From: Methylocella sp.
Lineage (GTDB): Bacteria > Pseudomonadota > Alphaproteobacteria > Rhizobiales > Beijerinckiaceae
Length of the DNA stretch: 64,000 bases
Reading direction: 5' to 3'
NCBI GenBank assembly: GCA_037200525.1
Contig: JBBCGG010000001.1
Coordinates: forward strand, 5,138,501 to 5,202,500
In this document: positions 29,132 through 37,603 of the stretch, in pieces
How the letters are laid out: each line of letters begins with the position of its first letter
How positions within the stretch are numbered: the first letter of the stretch is position 1
Translations under genes and position numbers: made by a program
The notes under the pieces: model-generated
The model's input: only the letters and a program-made list of their open reading frames with translations
Databases searched by the model: none
Told to the model about the DNA's origin: nothing

Positions 29132-29647
29132 TTAGCGCAGACGTTTAAGGACAATTGCCGTGACCATCTCGTTGGCGCGGAGGGGGCGCAAATCACCCTC
29201 CACCACGAGTTCAAAGGGGCCAATTTCCGGGGGCAGCGCAGCGCCATCCTCACGATCGGCGAGAATAACGCGCTCAGGCCGCATAACCGCGTCAGTCCCA
29301 GCGAGATCGAGAGCCACTGTGTAGCCGTCACGCGCCTGCACAACCACGACGTCGGCAAGCTCCGCCCCTTGGATCGCCGCGCCGCTCGGCGCCCCTACTT
29401 TCTTGAGAACATCGCCGAGAAGGGCCCCTTCAAAAACATGTGCGGCGTGGTGCTGTTGGACAGTTAGCGTCACGCGAGGGAGCGCGTCGAGTTCGGCTAC
29501 GGTGATGCTCGCTTGCTGGCCATCGAGACCCGTCAAAGCGACGGTTGGCGGGGCGTCTTGACCAATCGCAGCGTCGGCGAAGAAAAGCAGAAAAGCGCTA
29601 ATCACGCTCACGCGAACTTTCGTAGCTTTATGCCATTGAACATGCAT
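29132..29647 (-). CDS. Periplasmic molybdopterin-binding-domain-like protein
   Basis: 171-aa protein with a signal peptide (VISAFLLFFADAAIGQ) followed by one compact domain resembling the oxidoreductase molybdopterin-binding fold: VALTGLDGQQASITVAELDALP, then HVFEGALLGDVLKKVGAP and later VEGDLRPLRANEMV. Stand-alone versions of this domain are common in proteobacteria and usually lack the Cys that ligates Mo; no Cys is present in the mature part here, so it may not bind the cofactor. AAAGGA lies upstream of the ATG. Confidence 0.78.
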   Translation of the reverse strand: MHVQWHKATKVRVSVISAFLLFFADAAIGQDAPPTVALTGLDGQQASITVAELDALPRVTLTVQQHHAAHVFEGALLGDVLKKVGAPSGAAIQGAELADVVVVQARDGYTVALDLAGTDAVMRPERVILADREDGAALPPEIGPFELVVEGDLRPLRANEMVTAIVLKRLR

Positions 29648-30263
29648 AATTTTATATCCTTTAAGCCAAATTAGATTGGCTCTACCCGGAGTTTCGAAAC
29701 CGTTTCATTACCGGAAAAGCGCATTACGCGATACAGCTCCGGCATGCGCCGACGATGACCTCATATCGTGTAAAGGCCGGCCGCGATCTACAAAATAGGC
29801 TCCGTAAAAAATGGCGCCGTTAAGCCGAACGGTTTGAGGGGTTCCATCGCCTCAGATTGAAATCGCGCGCCGTTAGTCGGTATAGCGCTGGTTGTTCGGC
29901 GCGGCGGTGGAGTCGAAAGCGTCGAACAAGTCACCAATTGCTGGCTGTTGGTCGGAACGTAAGGATTTTCCTTCGCGGCCGTCGGATTAGACAGGTTGTC
30001 GCCGCTGTGAAAGGTGCCGATTTGAGCGATCTTCGCGAATGCTTGGAGAGGGCGGCGAAGGATCTTAGCGACGCAGCGCCAGCCTCGAAGCAGCGTGGCC
30101 GCTCGCTAAAAGGATTTCGATCGACCTGACGCAGTTGGGCGAGACCTTAATCTAGCGCAGAGTGGCCAACTACGCCACTTGATGGAGCGTCCAACACGGT
30201 AGGTTTGCGTCGAGGATTGCTGACAACATTAAGAGATCGCGAAGCTGGTCCGCTCAGCAGCGA
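29648..30263. other. Gap with degenerate coding traces
   Basis: No intact gene. On the minus strand (~30030-29870) short runs such as SGDNLSNPTAAKENPYVPTN and, one frame away, PAIGDLFDAFDSTAAP ending in a stop look like a decayed C-terminus, perhaps of a phosphoesterase-type secreted protein. The match is by eye and weak. Confidence 0.35.
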
Positions 30264-30355
30264 TCAGGCGAGGCCGCTTCGACGAAACTGAGCGGGAGTC
30301 TGGCCGACGATGCGGCGGAAAGCCGTGGTGAAATTAGCGTGGGAAGAAAAGTTCA
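30264..30355 (-). pseudogene. C-terminal stump of an AraC-family regulator
   Basis: The minus strand reads LNFSSHANFTTAFRRIVGQT then PAQFRRSGLA and a stop, the standard end of the second AraC helix-turn-helix. The sequence stops making AraC sense at about 30355, exactly where recombinase coding sequence on the other strand begins, marking a rearrangement junction. Confidence 0.72.
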
Positions 30356-30600
30356 GAGCGGGCGCGCGGATGGCTGGATTCAATCCTCACAGGCAAGACG
30401 GCGTCGTTCGACGACATCGCCGCCGCCGAGAATCTCGCCGAGCGCCATGTCCGATTCCTGATGCCTCTCGCATTCCTGTCGCCGCGCATTGTCAGCGCCA
30501 TCGCCGATGGCGAGGCCTTGGGTAGGCTGACCGTATCCGGCCTCGCCCGCTCTTTGCCACATAAATGGATCGACCAGGAATGTTGGGGCTGGCCAAGGGC
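30356..30600 (+). pseudogene. C-terminal stump of a large serine recombinase
   Basis: The plus strand reads SERARGWLDSILTGKTASF, then AERHVRFLMPLAFLSPRIV and IADGEALGRLTVSGLARSLP, the helical C-terminal end of recombinase-family site-specific recombinases (a phage/island type). The resolvase and DNA-binding domains are absent. The frame stays open to about 30690 without recognisable sequence. It lies ~360 bp from tRNA-Gln. Confidence 0.72.
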
Positions 30601-30963
30601 GACTGAGTCGCGGGCGCTTCTCGATCTTCCGCCAATGCCTCCCCAAGCATCATCGCCTGACCGAACCTGTCGTCCCGAGACGCGACGCGGGGCGCCCCAA
30701 CTCACCGACCGGATCGCGTCCCAAGCAGGCGCGCGCATGACAAGTCGAACCAGTCTCGTCGCGATTCGAACCGGTCTGGGGGCGGCAGCGCCCGAAATTC
30801 CGGAGATTGGAAATTGGCGCTCAGAGATTTGGGCCAGAAATAGGCACCCTAAACCGCCAATTCCCGTCTCGGCCGGTCTCCAAGACGCCGCGCCGGCCAC
30901 CAAACCGCGGAAATTAGGGCACAATCTTCGGAGACGGCGCGCGGTCTCAAATTCTGAAAATAT
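30601..30963. other. Gap between the recombinase stump and tRNA-Gln, no gene
   Basis: GC-rich sequence with no recognisable coding region. It may be the non-coding tail of a degraded integrated element. Confidence 0.4.
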
Positions 30964-31038
30964 TGGCTGGGGCGGGAGGATTCGAACCTCCGTATGGCGG
31001 AATCAAAATCCGCTGCCTTACCGCTTGGCGACGCCCCA
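30964..31038 (-). tRNA. tRNA-Gln (anticodon TTG)
   Basis: Complete 75-nt cloverleaf with encoded CCA. Acceptor arms TGGGGCG (from 31038) and CGCCCCA pair fully; the D arm is GCCAAGCGGTAAGGC; the anticodon stem-loop GCGGATTTTGATTCCGC has anticodon TTG at 31006-31004; the T arm is GGAGGTTCGAATCCTCC; discriminator G and CCA occupy 30967-30964. Confidence 0.97.
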
Positions 31039-31142
31039 ACATTCCTTCTAACTATCGGCGGCTGGACCATAGTGCGCGACTGGGCGCGCTGCAACCCGGT
31101 CCCACGGGAGATTGTGACGATCCAATCAAATATTGCTTAGGC

Positions 31143-31631
31143 TCAGTTTGGCCGCGTCGATAGCGCTTTTCGATCGCCGCCCGCTATTAGCCAAAAAACG
31201 AAGCCGGAAGCCGCTCCCGTCACGAAAAACACAAAAGCAAAGCGCAGCTCCTCGGGACTTGCGCTGACTGCGTTTTGCGTGTGGAAGACGGCGCGGGCGA
31301 GCCAGGGCGCCGACGCCGCCAGCGCGCCCGTCGCGCCAGCATACCAAAGGAAAGACCGCACGCGGGCGATTTCCCCGATCAGGACAGCAATGACCACAGG
31401 AACGACGCAGACCGCCATAATTGCGGTCCAGAGGAATTGCGCCAGCGTCGACGCCGTCGCCTGCGCCGAATCGCTCCATGCGAGCGTGTGGACGGCGGCC
31501 TCAGCGAAGGCTGCGCCTATCTGTCGCGTCGTCGGATCGAGCAGCGCGGCTACCGGCAAAACGATGAGCCCCGTGGCGATCGCGATCACTAAGCCAAAAA
31601 GCCCCACGATCGCCCGGCGAAGCCCGTTCAT
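31143..31631 (-). CDS. Membrane protein of unknown function
   Basis: 162-aa hydrophobic protein with four likely membrane segments: ~8-30 (IVGLFGLVIAIATGLIVLPV), ~63-85, ~92-110 and ~132-152 (FVFFVTGAASGFVFWLIAGG). No catalytic motif. It lies between tRNA-Gln and hom on the same strand. The composition and ATG start look genuine, and similar uncharacterised proteins occur in Hyphomicrobiales. Confidence 0.7.
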   Translation of the reverse strand: MNGLRRAIVGLFGLVIAIATGLIVLPVAALLDPTTRQIGAAFAEAAVHTLAWSDSAQATASTLAQFLWTAIMAVCVVPVVIAVLIGEIARVRSFLWYAGATGALAASAPWLARAVFHTQNAVSASPEELRFAFVFFVTGAASGFVFWLIAGGDRKALSTRPN

Positions 31632-31707
31632 CCGCGTCCTTCTTTAACCTTTCGCTCCGCAGCTTCGGGCTCCCGCCTGGGCCTGATCGCCCGAACAACG
31701 TTTCCGT

Positions 31708-33015
31708 TCACTCCCGCTCGATCCGGATGAACTGCGGCTTTTCCGCCAAAAACCCGTCGGCGACGACGGCCTCCAGCGCTTGCCGGATAGCAATCTCATG
31801 GGTGGCGTGGGTGATGAGGATAACCGGAACCGCCCCCGGCGTCGGCTCGTCGATGCCGGGACGACGGCGTTGCACTATGCTTTCGAGCGAAATATCGCGC
31901 TCCGCCATGCGCGCCGCGATCGCCGCCGCTGCGCCCTTGCGGTCGAATACCGATAGCCGAATGTAGTATCCGCCTTTGTGAAGCTGCATCGGCGCATGCT
32001 GGGCATCCACAAGCGCTGCGATCGGCAGACCAAAGGCCGGCGAGCGCACGCCGCGCGCGATGTCGGCGATATCGGCGACGACCGCGGAGGCCGTCGCGTC
32101 GCCGCCCGCCCCGGGGCCGACCAAAGTCAGTTCATGCACAGCGTCGGCGTCGATCGTCACAGCGTTGGTTACGCCCATAACCTGCGCGATGGAGGAGGAT
32201 TTTGGCACCATGGTTGGATGAACGCGCTGCTCGATTCCATCCGGCGTGCGCCGCGCGACGCCGAGGAGCTTTACGCGGTAGCCCAGCTCCCCAGCCGCCT
32301 CGAGATCGGCCAAACTGATTGATTCGATGCCTTCAATCGCGATCGCATCGGCGTCGATGACCGTTCCGAAGGCGAGCGAGGTCAAAATCGCGAGCTTATG
32401 CGCGGTGTCGAAGCCGCCAATATCGAAAGTCGGGTCCGCCTCGGCGTAGCCGAGCTTTTGCGCTTCGCTGAGGCATTCCTCGAAGGACAGCTGTTCCTGC
32501 TCCATCCGGGTCAGGATGTAATTGCACGTTCCATTTAGGATGCCATAGACCCGCTCGATCGAATTCCCGGCAAGGCTCTCGCGCAACGTCTTGATGACGG
32601 GAATGCCGCCCGCGACCGAGCCTTCGAAGGCGAGCGCAACGCCTTTTTCCTCCGCCAGACGGGCGAGCCGCAACCCGTGTTTGGCGAGCAGCGCCTTATT
32701 CGCGGTCACGCAGGATTTGCCGGCGTTGAGCGCGGCCTCGGCGGCAGCGAGCGCCGGGCCATCCGCCCCGCCGATCAGCTCTACAAAAAGATCGATCCCG
32801 TCTGCCCGCGCCAGCGCAACCGGATCGTCGAACCAGGGGATGCCTCGAAGATCGACTCCTCGCTCTTTTGCCGCATCCCGCCCGGAGACGCCGGCGACGA
32901 TGATTTTGCGGTCCGTGCGGCTCGTCAATGCCTCCGCTTGCCTTTGGAGAAGCCGGACGACGGCGGCGCCGACAGTGCCAAGACCAGCAACACCGATGCG
33001 CAAGGGAGACTGCAT
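31708..33015 (-). CDS. hom: Homoserine dehydrogenase
   Basis: NAD(P)H-dependent reduction of aspartate semialdehyde to homoserine in the threonine/methionine branch. The 435-aa monofunctional enzyme starts MQSPLRIGVAGLGTVGAAV with the GLGTVG nucleotide loop, has the catalytic-domain signatures GILNGTCNYILTRME and AEADPTFDIGGFDTAHK, and ends in an ACT-type regulatory domain (~350-435) for threonine feedback. The frame extends 15 codons upstream, but the ATG at 33015 places the Rossmann motif normally. Confidence 0.95.
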   Translation of the reverse strand: MQSPLRIGVAGLGTVGAAVVRLLQRQAEALTSRTDRKIIVAGVSGRDAAKERGVDLRGIPWFDDPVALARADGIDLFVELIGGADGPALAAAEAALNAGKSCVTANKALLAKHGLRLARLAEEKGVALAFEGSVAGGIPVIKTLRESLAGNSIERVYGILNGTCNYILTRMEQEQLSFEECLSEAQKLGYAEADPTFDIGGFDTAHKLAILTSLAFGTVIDADAIAIEGIESISLADLEAAGELGYRVKLLGVARRTPDGIEQRVHPTMVPKSSSIAQVMGVTNAVTIDADAVHELTLVGPGAGGDATASAVVADIADIARGVRSPAFGLPIAALVDAQHAPMQLHKGGYYIRLSVFDRKGAAAAIAARMAERDISLESIVQRRRPGIDEPTPGAVPVILITHATHEIAIRQALEAVVADGFLAEKPQFIRIERE

Positions 33016-33394
33016 GTAGAAAAGCCTGAAAACTGTAAAGAGCCGGGCGTTGGCCGCCAAAGGCCTTTCGATTCCGATCGAAATAGCCTTAGAGGCCTGC
33101 GCGGCGCTTGAACGGTTGAAGATTAAGGGTGAAACCTAGACCAATTCGGTCTTGCATTCCAATCGGTCTACGGCATGCTTCGACTTTGCCCTGTTTTCCC
33201 GCGCCGATCAAGGCGGCGCCAGCGCCGGGCAATGCGTCGTTTAGTCGGGGTCTTTGCCCGGAACGATTGCAGCCAGCCGCGCGAGCCGCCCATGGGCAAC
33301 CTTGCTTCGTCGCGACAATTGCTTAAATTGACAATTACTTAATCAAGGCGGAGCCGACAGCCAGAAGGACGCGCCGCGGCGGGAATAAAGATCG
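33016..33394. other. Divergent hom/map intergenic region
   Basis: 379 bp between divergent genes; it should carry promoters for both. No gene or clear motif is seen. Confidence 0.4.
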
Positions 33395-34252
33395 ATGACG
33401 TTTATTGATGCTGTCCAAGCTACCAGCCGCAAAGCTGGCCATATCAAATTGCACGGCGAGGAGGCATTCGCCGGGATGCGCAAGGCTGGCCGGCTTGCGG
33501 CTGAAGCGCTGGATCTCCTGACCGAGTATGTTCAGCCGGGCGCGACCACTGAGGCTCTCGATGCGCTGGTGTTCGACTTTTCGATCGCGCACGGGGCCTA
33601 TCCGGCGCCGCTCGACTACCGCGGCTATCGGAAATCGATCTGCACCTCGATCAATCACGTCGTCTGCCACGGCATTCCCGACCGCAAGCCGCTGAAAGAC
33701 GGCGACATCGTCAATATTGACGTTACCGTCATTCTCGACGGCTGGCACGGCGATTCGAGCCGCATGTATCTCGTTGGCGAGGTCTCCCGCCGCGCCCAGC
33801 GTCTGGTCGAGGTCACCTATGAGTCGCTGATGCGCGGCATCGCTGTCGTCCGCCCTGGCGCAACCACGGGCGATATCGGCGCCGCCATTCAGGAGTTCGC
33901 GGAGGGGGAGCGCTGCTCCGTCGTGCGCGACTTTTGCGGACATGGGCTTGGGCGCCTGTTTCACGACGAGCCTAATATCCTGCATTATGGCCGGCGCGGC
34001 GAAGGGGTGGCGCTCAAGCCCGGCATGTTTTTCACCATCGAGCCAATGATTAATCTTGGCCGCCCGCAGGTGAAAGTCCTCTCGGATGGCTGGACAGCGG
34101 TCACGCGGGATCGCTCCCTGTCGGCGCAGTTCGAGCATTCGATCGGCGTCACCGAAACCGGTTGTGAGATTTTTACGCTGTCTCCCAAGGGGTTGGATCA
34201 GCCGCCCTACAATCTCGGCGCCCAGAATTCGGGCGTGACGGACGGCGCATGA
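33395..34252 (+). CDS. map: Methionine aminopeptidase, type I
   Basis: Removes the initiator Met from nascent proteins. The 285-aa enzyme has the metal-ligand pattern of MetAP-I: the His in NHVVCHGIP, Asp residues in [17 protein letters not shown], His in [13 protein letters not shown], Glu in FFTIEPM and a final Glu in [12 protein letters not shown]. The start [15 protein letters not shown] is reasonable. Its stop overlaps the radC start (ATGA). Confidence 0.95.
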   Translation: MTFIDAVQATSRKAGHIKLHGEEAFAGMRKAGRLAAEALDLLTEYVQPGATTEALDALVFDFSIAHGAYPAPLDYRGYRKSICTSINHVVCHGIPDRKPLKDGDIVNIDVTVILDGWHGDSSRMYLVGEVSRRAQRLVEVTYESLMRGIAVVRPGATTGDIGAAIQEFAEGERCSVVRDFCGHGLGRLFHDEPNILHYGRRGEGVALKPGMFFTIEPMINLGRPQVKVLSDGWTAVTRDRSLSAQFEHSIGVTETGCEIFTLSPKGLDQPPYNLGAQNSGVTDGA

Positions 34253-34961
34253 TCAAGCCGGATGGCGGGCCGCTCCCAGGCGGCGACGCTCCGCCGCATT
34301 ATCTTGGCCACCGCGAAAGGCTGCGCGATCGTTTCCGGAAGAGCGGCGCGGACGCTTTGGCCGAATATGAGCTGCTCGAACTGATCCTTTTTCGCGCCAT
34401 GCCCCGGCGCGACGTCAAGCCTCTCGCCAAAGCGCTGATAACGCGTTTTGGCTCCTTGCTGAAGTGGTGTCGGCGCGGCCGGAGCGTCTTGCCGAGATCG
34501 ACGGGCTCGGCGAGGCGGCGATCACCGAAATCAAGATCGTCGAGGCGGCGGCGCGGCGGCTCGCCAAATCGTCGATCGAGAAACGGCCTTCGATGTCGAG
34601 CCTGCCCGCCGTCATCGACTATTGCCGCACCGCGATGGCGTTCCTCGATCGCGAGGAATTTCGCATTCTGTTTCTGGACAAAAAAAATTTCCTTATCGCC
34701 GACGAAGTGCAGGGCGTCGGCACAATCGACCACGCGCCGGTCTACCCGCGCGAGATCATGCGCCGCGCCCTTGAACTTAGCGCGTCGGCGTTGATCCTCG
34801 TGCATAATCATCCCTCGGGAGACCCGGAGCCTTCGACCGACGACATCTATGTCACGCATCAGATTATCGCGGTCGGGAAGCCTCTGAAAGTCGCCGTCCA
34901 CGATCACCTGATCATCGGCAAGCACGGCCACGCGAGCCTGAAGGGCATGCGTTTGATCTGA
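34249..34961 (+). pseudogene. radC: RadC-family JAB1/MPN protein with a one-base frame break
   Basis: RadC family (a DNA repair role was proposed but is doubtful). The first frame gives the N-terminal half ([28 protein letters not shown]) up to RFGSLL at ~34458. The rest is in the -1 frame: [18 protein letters not shown], then the MPN metal motif LVHNHPSGDPEPSTDD. Adding one G (TTGGCTGAAG in place of TTGCTGAAG) would restore a normal ~237-aa protein. Either the gene is recently inactivated or one base is missing from the sequence. The start overlaps map. Confidence 0.82.
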
Positions 34962-34997
34962 TGCGACTTCGGCCAGCGGCTTCAGCGGCCGAACGAT

Positions 34998-35294
34998 TCA
35001 GTTCAGCCTGAACTCGCCATCGATGGTCCTCAGTTCCGCCGGCCTGATCAGCCTTGAATGGCCGACGCGCACGCTGTGCAACTGACCCTCGAGCTTTTGC
35101 GTCCAGAAATTCAAGAACTTGAGCAAAGTCGGAAAGTCCGGCGCAATATCATAGTCTTGCCAGATGTAGGCCTGCAGGAAGCGGGGATGGTCCGGCAAGC
35201 GGTACAGAATTTCCGCCGTCGCAAGGCCATAGCCGGCCAGCTGCTTGATGAAGTCCTTGGAAACTTTCGTCTCGATCGTCTTGGCTTCGATCAT
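34998..35294 (-). CDS. Usg family protein
   Basis: 98-aa protein of the small, alphaproteobacteria-restricted Usg family, function unknown. Characteristic segments are LAGYGLATAEILYRLPDHP, LQAYIWQDYDIAPDFP and FLNFWTQKLEG. GGAGG nine bases before the ATG at 35294 supports this start over one 19 codons upstream. Converges on radC. Confidence 0.88.
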   Translation of the reverse strand: MIEAKTIETKVSKDFIKQLAGYGLATAEILYRLPDHPRFLQAYIWQDYDIAPDFPTLLKFLNFWTQKLEGQLHSVRVGHSRLIRPAELRTIDGEFRLN

Positions 35295-35593
35295 TGCGGT
35301 CAACCTCCAAGCCAGCAACGCCGGGAAGCAGAGTGCGTTGCATCGTTTCAACCGTCTGGGCGGCCCCGCCCGTTTTGAGATCCTCTATTCAGCGCCCGCA
35401 TTATTAATGTAAGGTTGCGCACACCGCCTCCTCAAGCGATGATCAGAAAGCAAGGCTTGCGCCACGCCGCGCGATGCAATGAGTCTTGCAGACAAAGCCT
35501 CTCTTGCCGCGCGGCAAGAGCTTGCTACTGTAGCGCTTTATTGAATCAGATTCGCGAAGCATCGCGCGAATAGAAGCATACCGGGGGCTAGGA

Positions 35594-36877
35594 ATGACCG
35601 ACATTACCGTGGGGGGTGAGACTTTTAACGTTGTCGTTGAGGGGGACGAGAGCAAAGAGGTGTTGGTGCTGGCCCATCAACTCGGGGGCGACCTTCACGT
35701 TTGGGACGCTCAAATTCCCGCTTTGCTCGAGCATTTTCGAATCGTCCGATATGATTCGCGCGGCCACGGAGCAAGCGTCGCCGATGAGGGTCCCTATTCG
35801 GTCGCGCGCCTTACTCAGGATGCGCTCGGCATCATGGATGCTCTTGGCGTCGAGAAGGCGCATTGGCTCGGCATAGGGATGGGCGCGATAGTCGGTCAGG
35901 GGGCGATGATCCAAGCGCCGGAAAGAATTCGCCGCGCCGTGCTCGCCAGTACGGCTGCGCAAATCGGCACGCCGGATATTTGGAATGCCCGCATTCAGAC
36001 GGTGCGGGCGGCTGGCATGGCGGACACGGCCGACGCGCTCGCCGAGCGCTGGTTCACCCAACCCTTTCGCGAAGCCGAGCCGGAAGCTGTCGAGACCACG
36101 TTGTCGATCGCTCGCGCGACGCCCTTGCAGGGTTATTTGGCCGCCTGCGCAGCCCTCCGCGACGCCGATCAGCGCGAAGCCATCAGGTCAATCAAAAACA
36201 AGGTCCTCGTCGTCGTCGGACGCCATGACCCGGCGGTTCCCCCCGCGCTCGGCGCCCTTGTCGCTCACTCCATCGACGGCGCCAAACTTGTGACGCTCGA
36301 GGCCGCTCATATCTCGAACATCGAGGACGCGGAGAATTTCACCGAAACCGTGGTTGATTTCCTGACCGCCGCCGACATCCCGGCGCGCGCGCTGGCCCCG
36401 CGTCGCAAAACTCCGGCGAGACGATCGTCGGCAAGGCAGGTTGTCGCCCGACCGGCTCCGGCGACAAAGGCTCCAGCCAAGAAAGCGACCGTGAAGAAAG
36501 TATCGGTCAAGAAAGCCTCCGCCAAGAAAGCGTCTGTTAAGAAAACGCCTGCTAAGAAGGCGCCGGCCAAAAAGGCTGTGATGAAAAAAGCAGCCGTATC
36601 CAAGAAAGCCGCCGTGAAGAAATCCGCGGTCAAGAAATCGGCTGCAAGAAAGACCGTCACAAGACAAGTCGTGAAAAAGGCGGCGGCAAAGACTTCAGCT
36701 TTCAAGGCGGTGCAAAAGAAAGCCACGGCGAGCAAAGCTGCCACGAAAAAGACAGCGGTGAAGAAAGCGGTCCCGAAGAAAACCGCCGCGAAAACAACGA
36801 CCAAGGCGATTTCGGTCAAAAGGGGAGCGGCGAAGAAGGCTCCCGCCAAGAAGGCCCCCGCCCGGAAAAAAACCTGA
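35594..36877 (+). CDS. Serine-less alpha/beta hydrolase fused to a histone-H1-like Lys/Ala tail
   Basis: 427-aa two-part protein. Residues 1-262 form an alpha/beta hydrolase fold close to 3-oxoadipate enol-lactonase (VLVLAHQLGGDLHVWD, VRYDSRGHG). The Asp (D212, GRHDPAVPP) and His (H239, EAAHISN) of the triad are present. The nucleophile elbow, normally GxSxG, is GIGMG with Gly95 in place of Ser, so classical hydrolysis is unlikely. Residues ~266-427 are made of KKA/KKT/AKK-type repeats with no acidic residues, like eukaryotic H1 tails and the tails of bacterial AlgP and PhaF. A DNA-, RNA- or PHA-granule-binding role is inferred. A strong hairpin follows at 36912. Confidence 0.87.
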   Translation: MTDITVGGETFNVVVEGDESKEVLVLAHQLGGDLHVWDAQIPALLEHFRIVRYDSRGHGASVADEGPYSVARLTQDALGIMDALGVEKAHWLGIGMGAIVGQGAMIQAPERIRRAVLASTAAQIGTPDIWNARIQTVRAAGMADTADALAERWFTQPFREAEPEAVETTLSIARATPLQGYLAACAALRDADQREAIRSIKNKVLVVVGRHDPAVPPALGALVAHSIDGAKLVTLEAAHISNIEDAENFTETVVDFLTAADIPARALAPRRKTPARRSSARQVVARPAPATKAPAKKATVKKVSVKKASAKKASVKKTPAKKAPAKKAVMKKAAVSKKAAVKKSAVKKSAARKTVTRQVVKKAAAKTSAFKAVQKKATASKAATKKTAVKKAVPKKTAAKTTTKAISVKRGAAKKAPAKKAPARKKT

Positions 36878-36911
36878 CCCGGGAATCCGGGCGATCAACG
36901 AGAAGCGGCCG

Positions 36912-36938
36912 GATGCGCGGGGGGCGGCCCCGCGCATC
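36912..36938. terminator. GC-rich hairpin between convergent genes
   Basis: A perfect 11-bp stem (GATGCGCGGGG at 36912-36922 and its complement at 36928-36938) with a 5-base loop. It lacks a T-run on either strand. It sits just after the H1-tailed protein gene and overlaps the end of the decayed flavin reductase, so it probably ends transcription from both sides. Confidence 0.55.
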
Positions 36939-37353
36939 AAAACACTCGATATTTTCGATGTACATAGGCCAGCGTTTCGGCTTCCGGGCCACAGGCGACG
37001 GCTTCGACCAGCATGGGCGAGCCCGTTGAAAGCGTGGTCGAATGGCCGCTCGCGAACCGGTCTTCGAGATGCTGGTCGGTCCGTCCGGCGAACATCGGCG
37101 AGCCCCTCGTGCGCGGGGCTCAGCGTATTGACGCAAAAAACCGCGTTCTCGACGATCCGGGCGGTCGAGGACGAATTCTTGTTGACGCAGACCAGCATCA
37201 TGGCCGGCTCGAGCGCAATCGAAGTTACGGCGGTCGCGGTGATTCCGCTAAGACGCGCCGGCCCGTCCGTGGCGACAATGTGAACGGTTGCAGCGATGGC
37301 GACTCATCGCATCGCGAAAATGCGCCGAATCGGGGCTGCCGAATCGGGGCTAA
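36937..37353 (-). pseudogene. Flavin reductase (FMN split-barrel) pseudogene
   Basis: Three frames together spell a flavin reductase of the HpaC type: FRDAMSR (near 37320), then after a frame change AATVHIVATDGPARLSGITA and EPAMMLVCVNKNSSSTARIV, then after a second change (near 37090) GRTDQHLEDRFASGHST and finally YVHRKYRVF and a stop at 36937. Two frame breaks in a ~140-codon gene make it non-functional as read. A 14-bp tandem duplication lies at its N-terminal end. Confidence 0.78.
37324..37351. repeat. Tandem duplication of 14 bp
   Basis: GCCGAATCGGGGCT is repeated exactly, back to back (37324-37337, 37338-37351), at the 5' end of the flavin reductase pseudogene. Confidence 0.9.
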
Positions 37354-37603
37354 AGCCGGGCGCAACGGCGGTCCCCGCGCCTTGACTGCTGGATTCGGCC
37401 ATCGAGCTGACCCAAATTCTTGTCCCGTCGGCGCATTGGCCAAGACAGGGCCGTATTCTCTGACAGCAAAGACGGGAGAATAAGCAAAGGCGCGCCGGGG
37501 CGAGGGCAAGCTCGCGGCATCGCTCTTGCAGAAGCGATTTCCGTCGCCCGCAAAATAGTTTAGCTTCGCGGCGGCCATCGCGAAGGAAGCCTCAGGGACG
37601 CCT

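Noticed and set aside
36480-36870. Lys-rich tail as a tandem-repeat or assembly artefact
   Set aside because: The nucleotide sequence varies between repeat units while the Lys/Ala pattern is kept, so it is a genuine coding tail.
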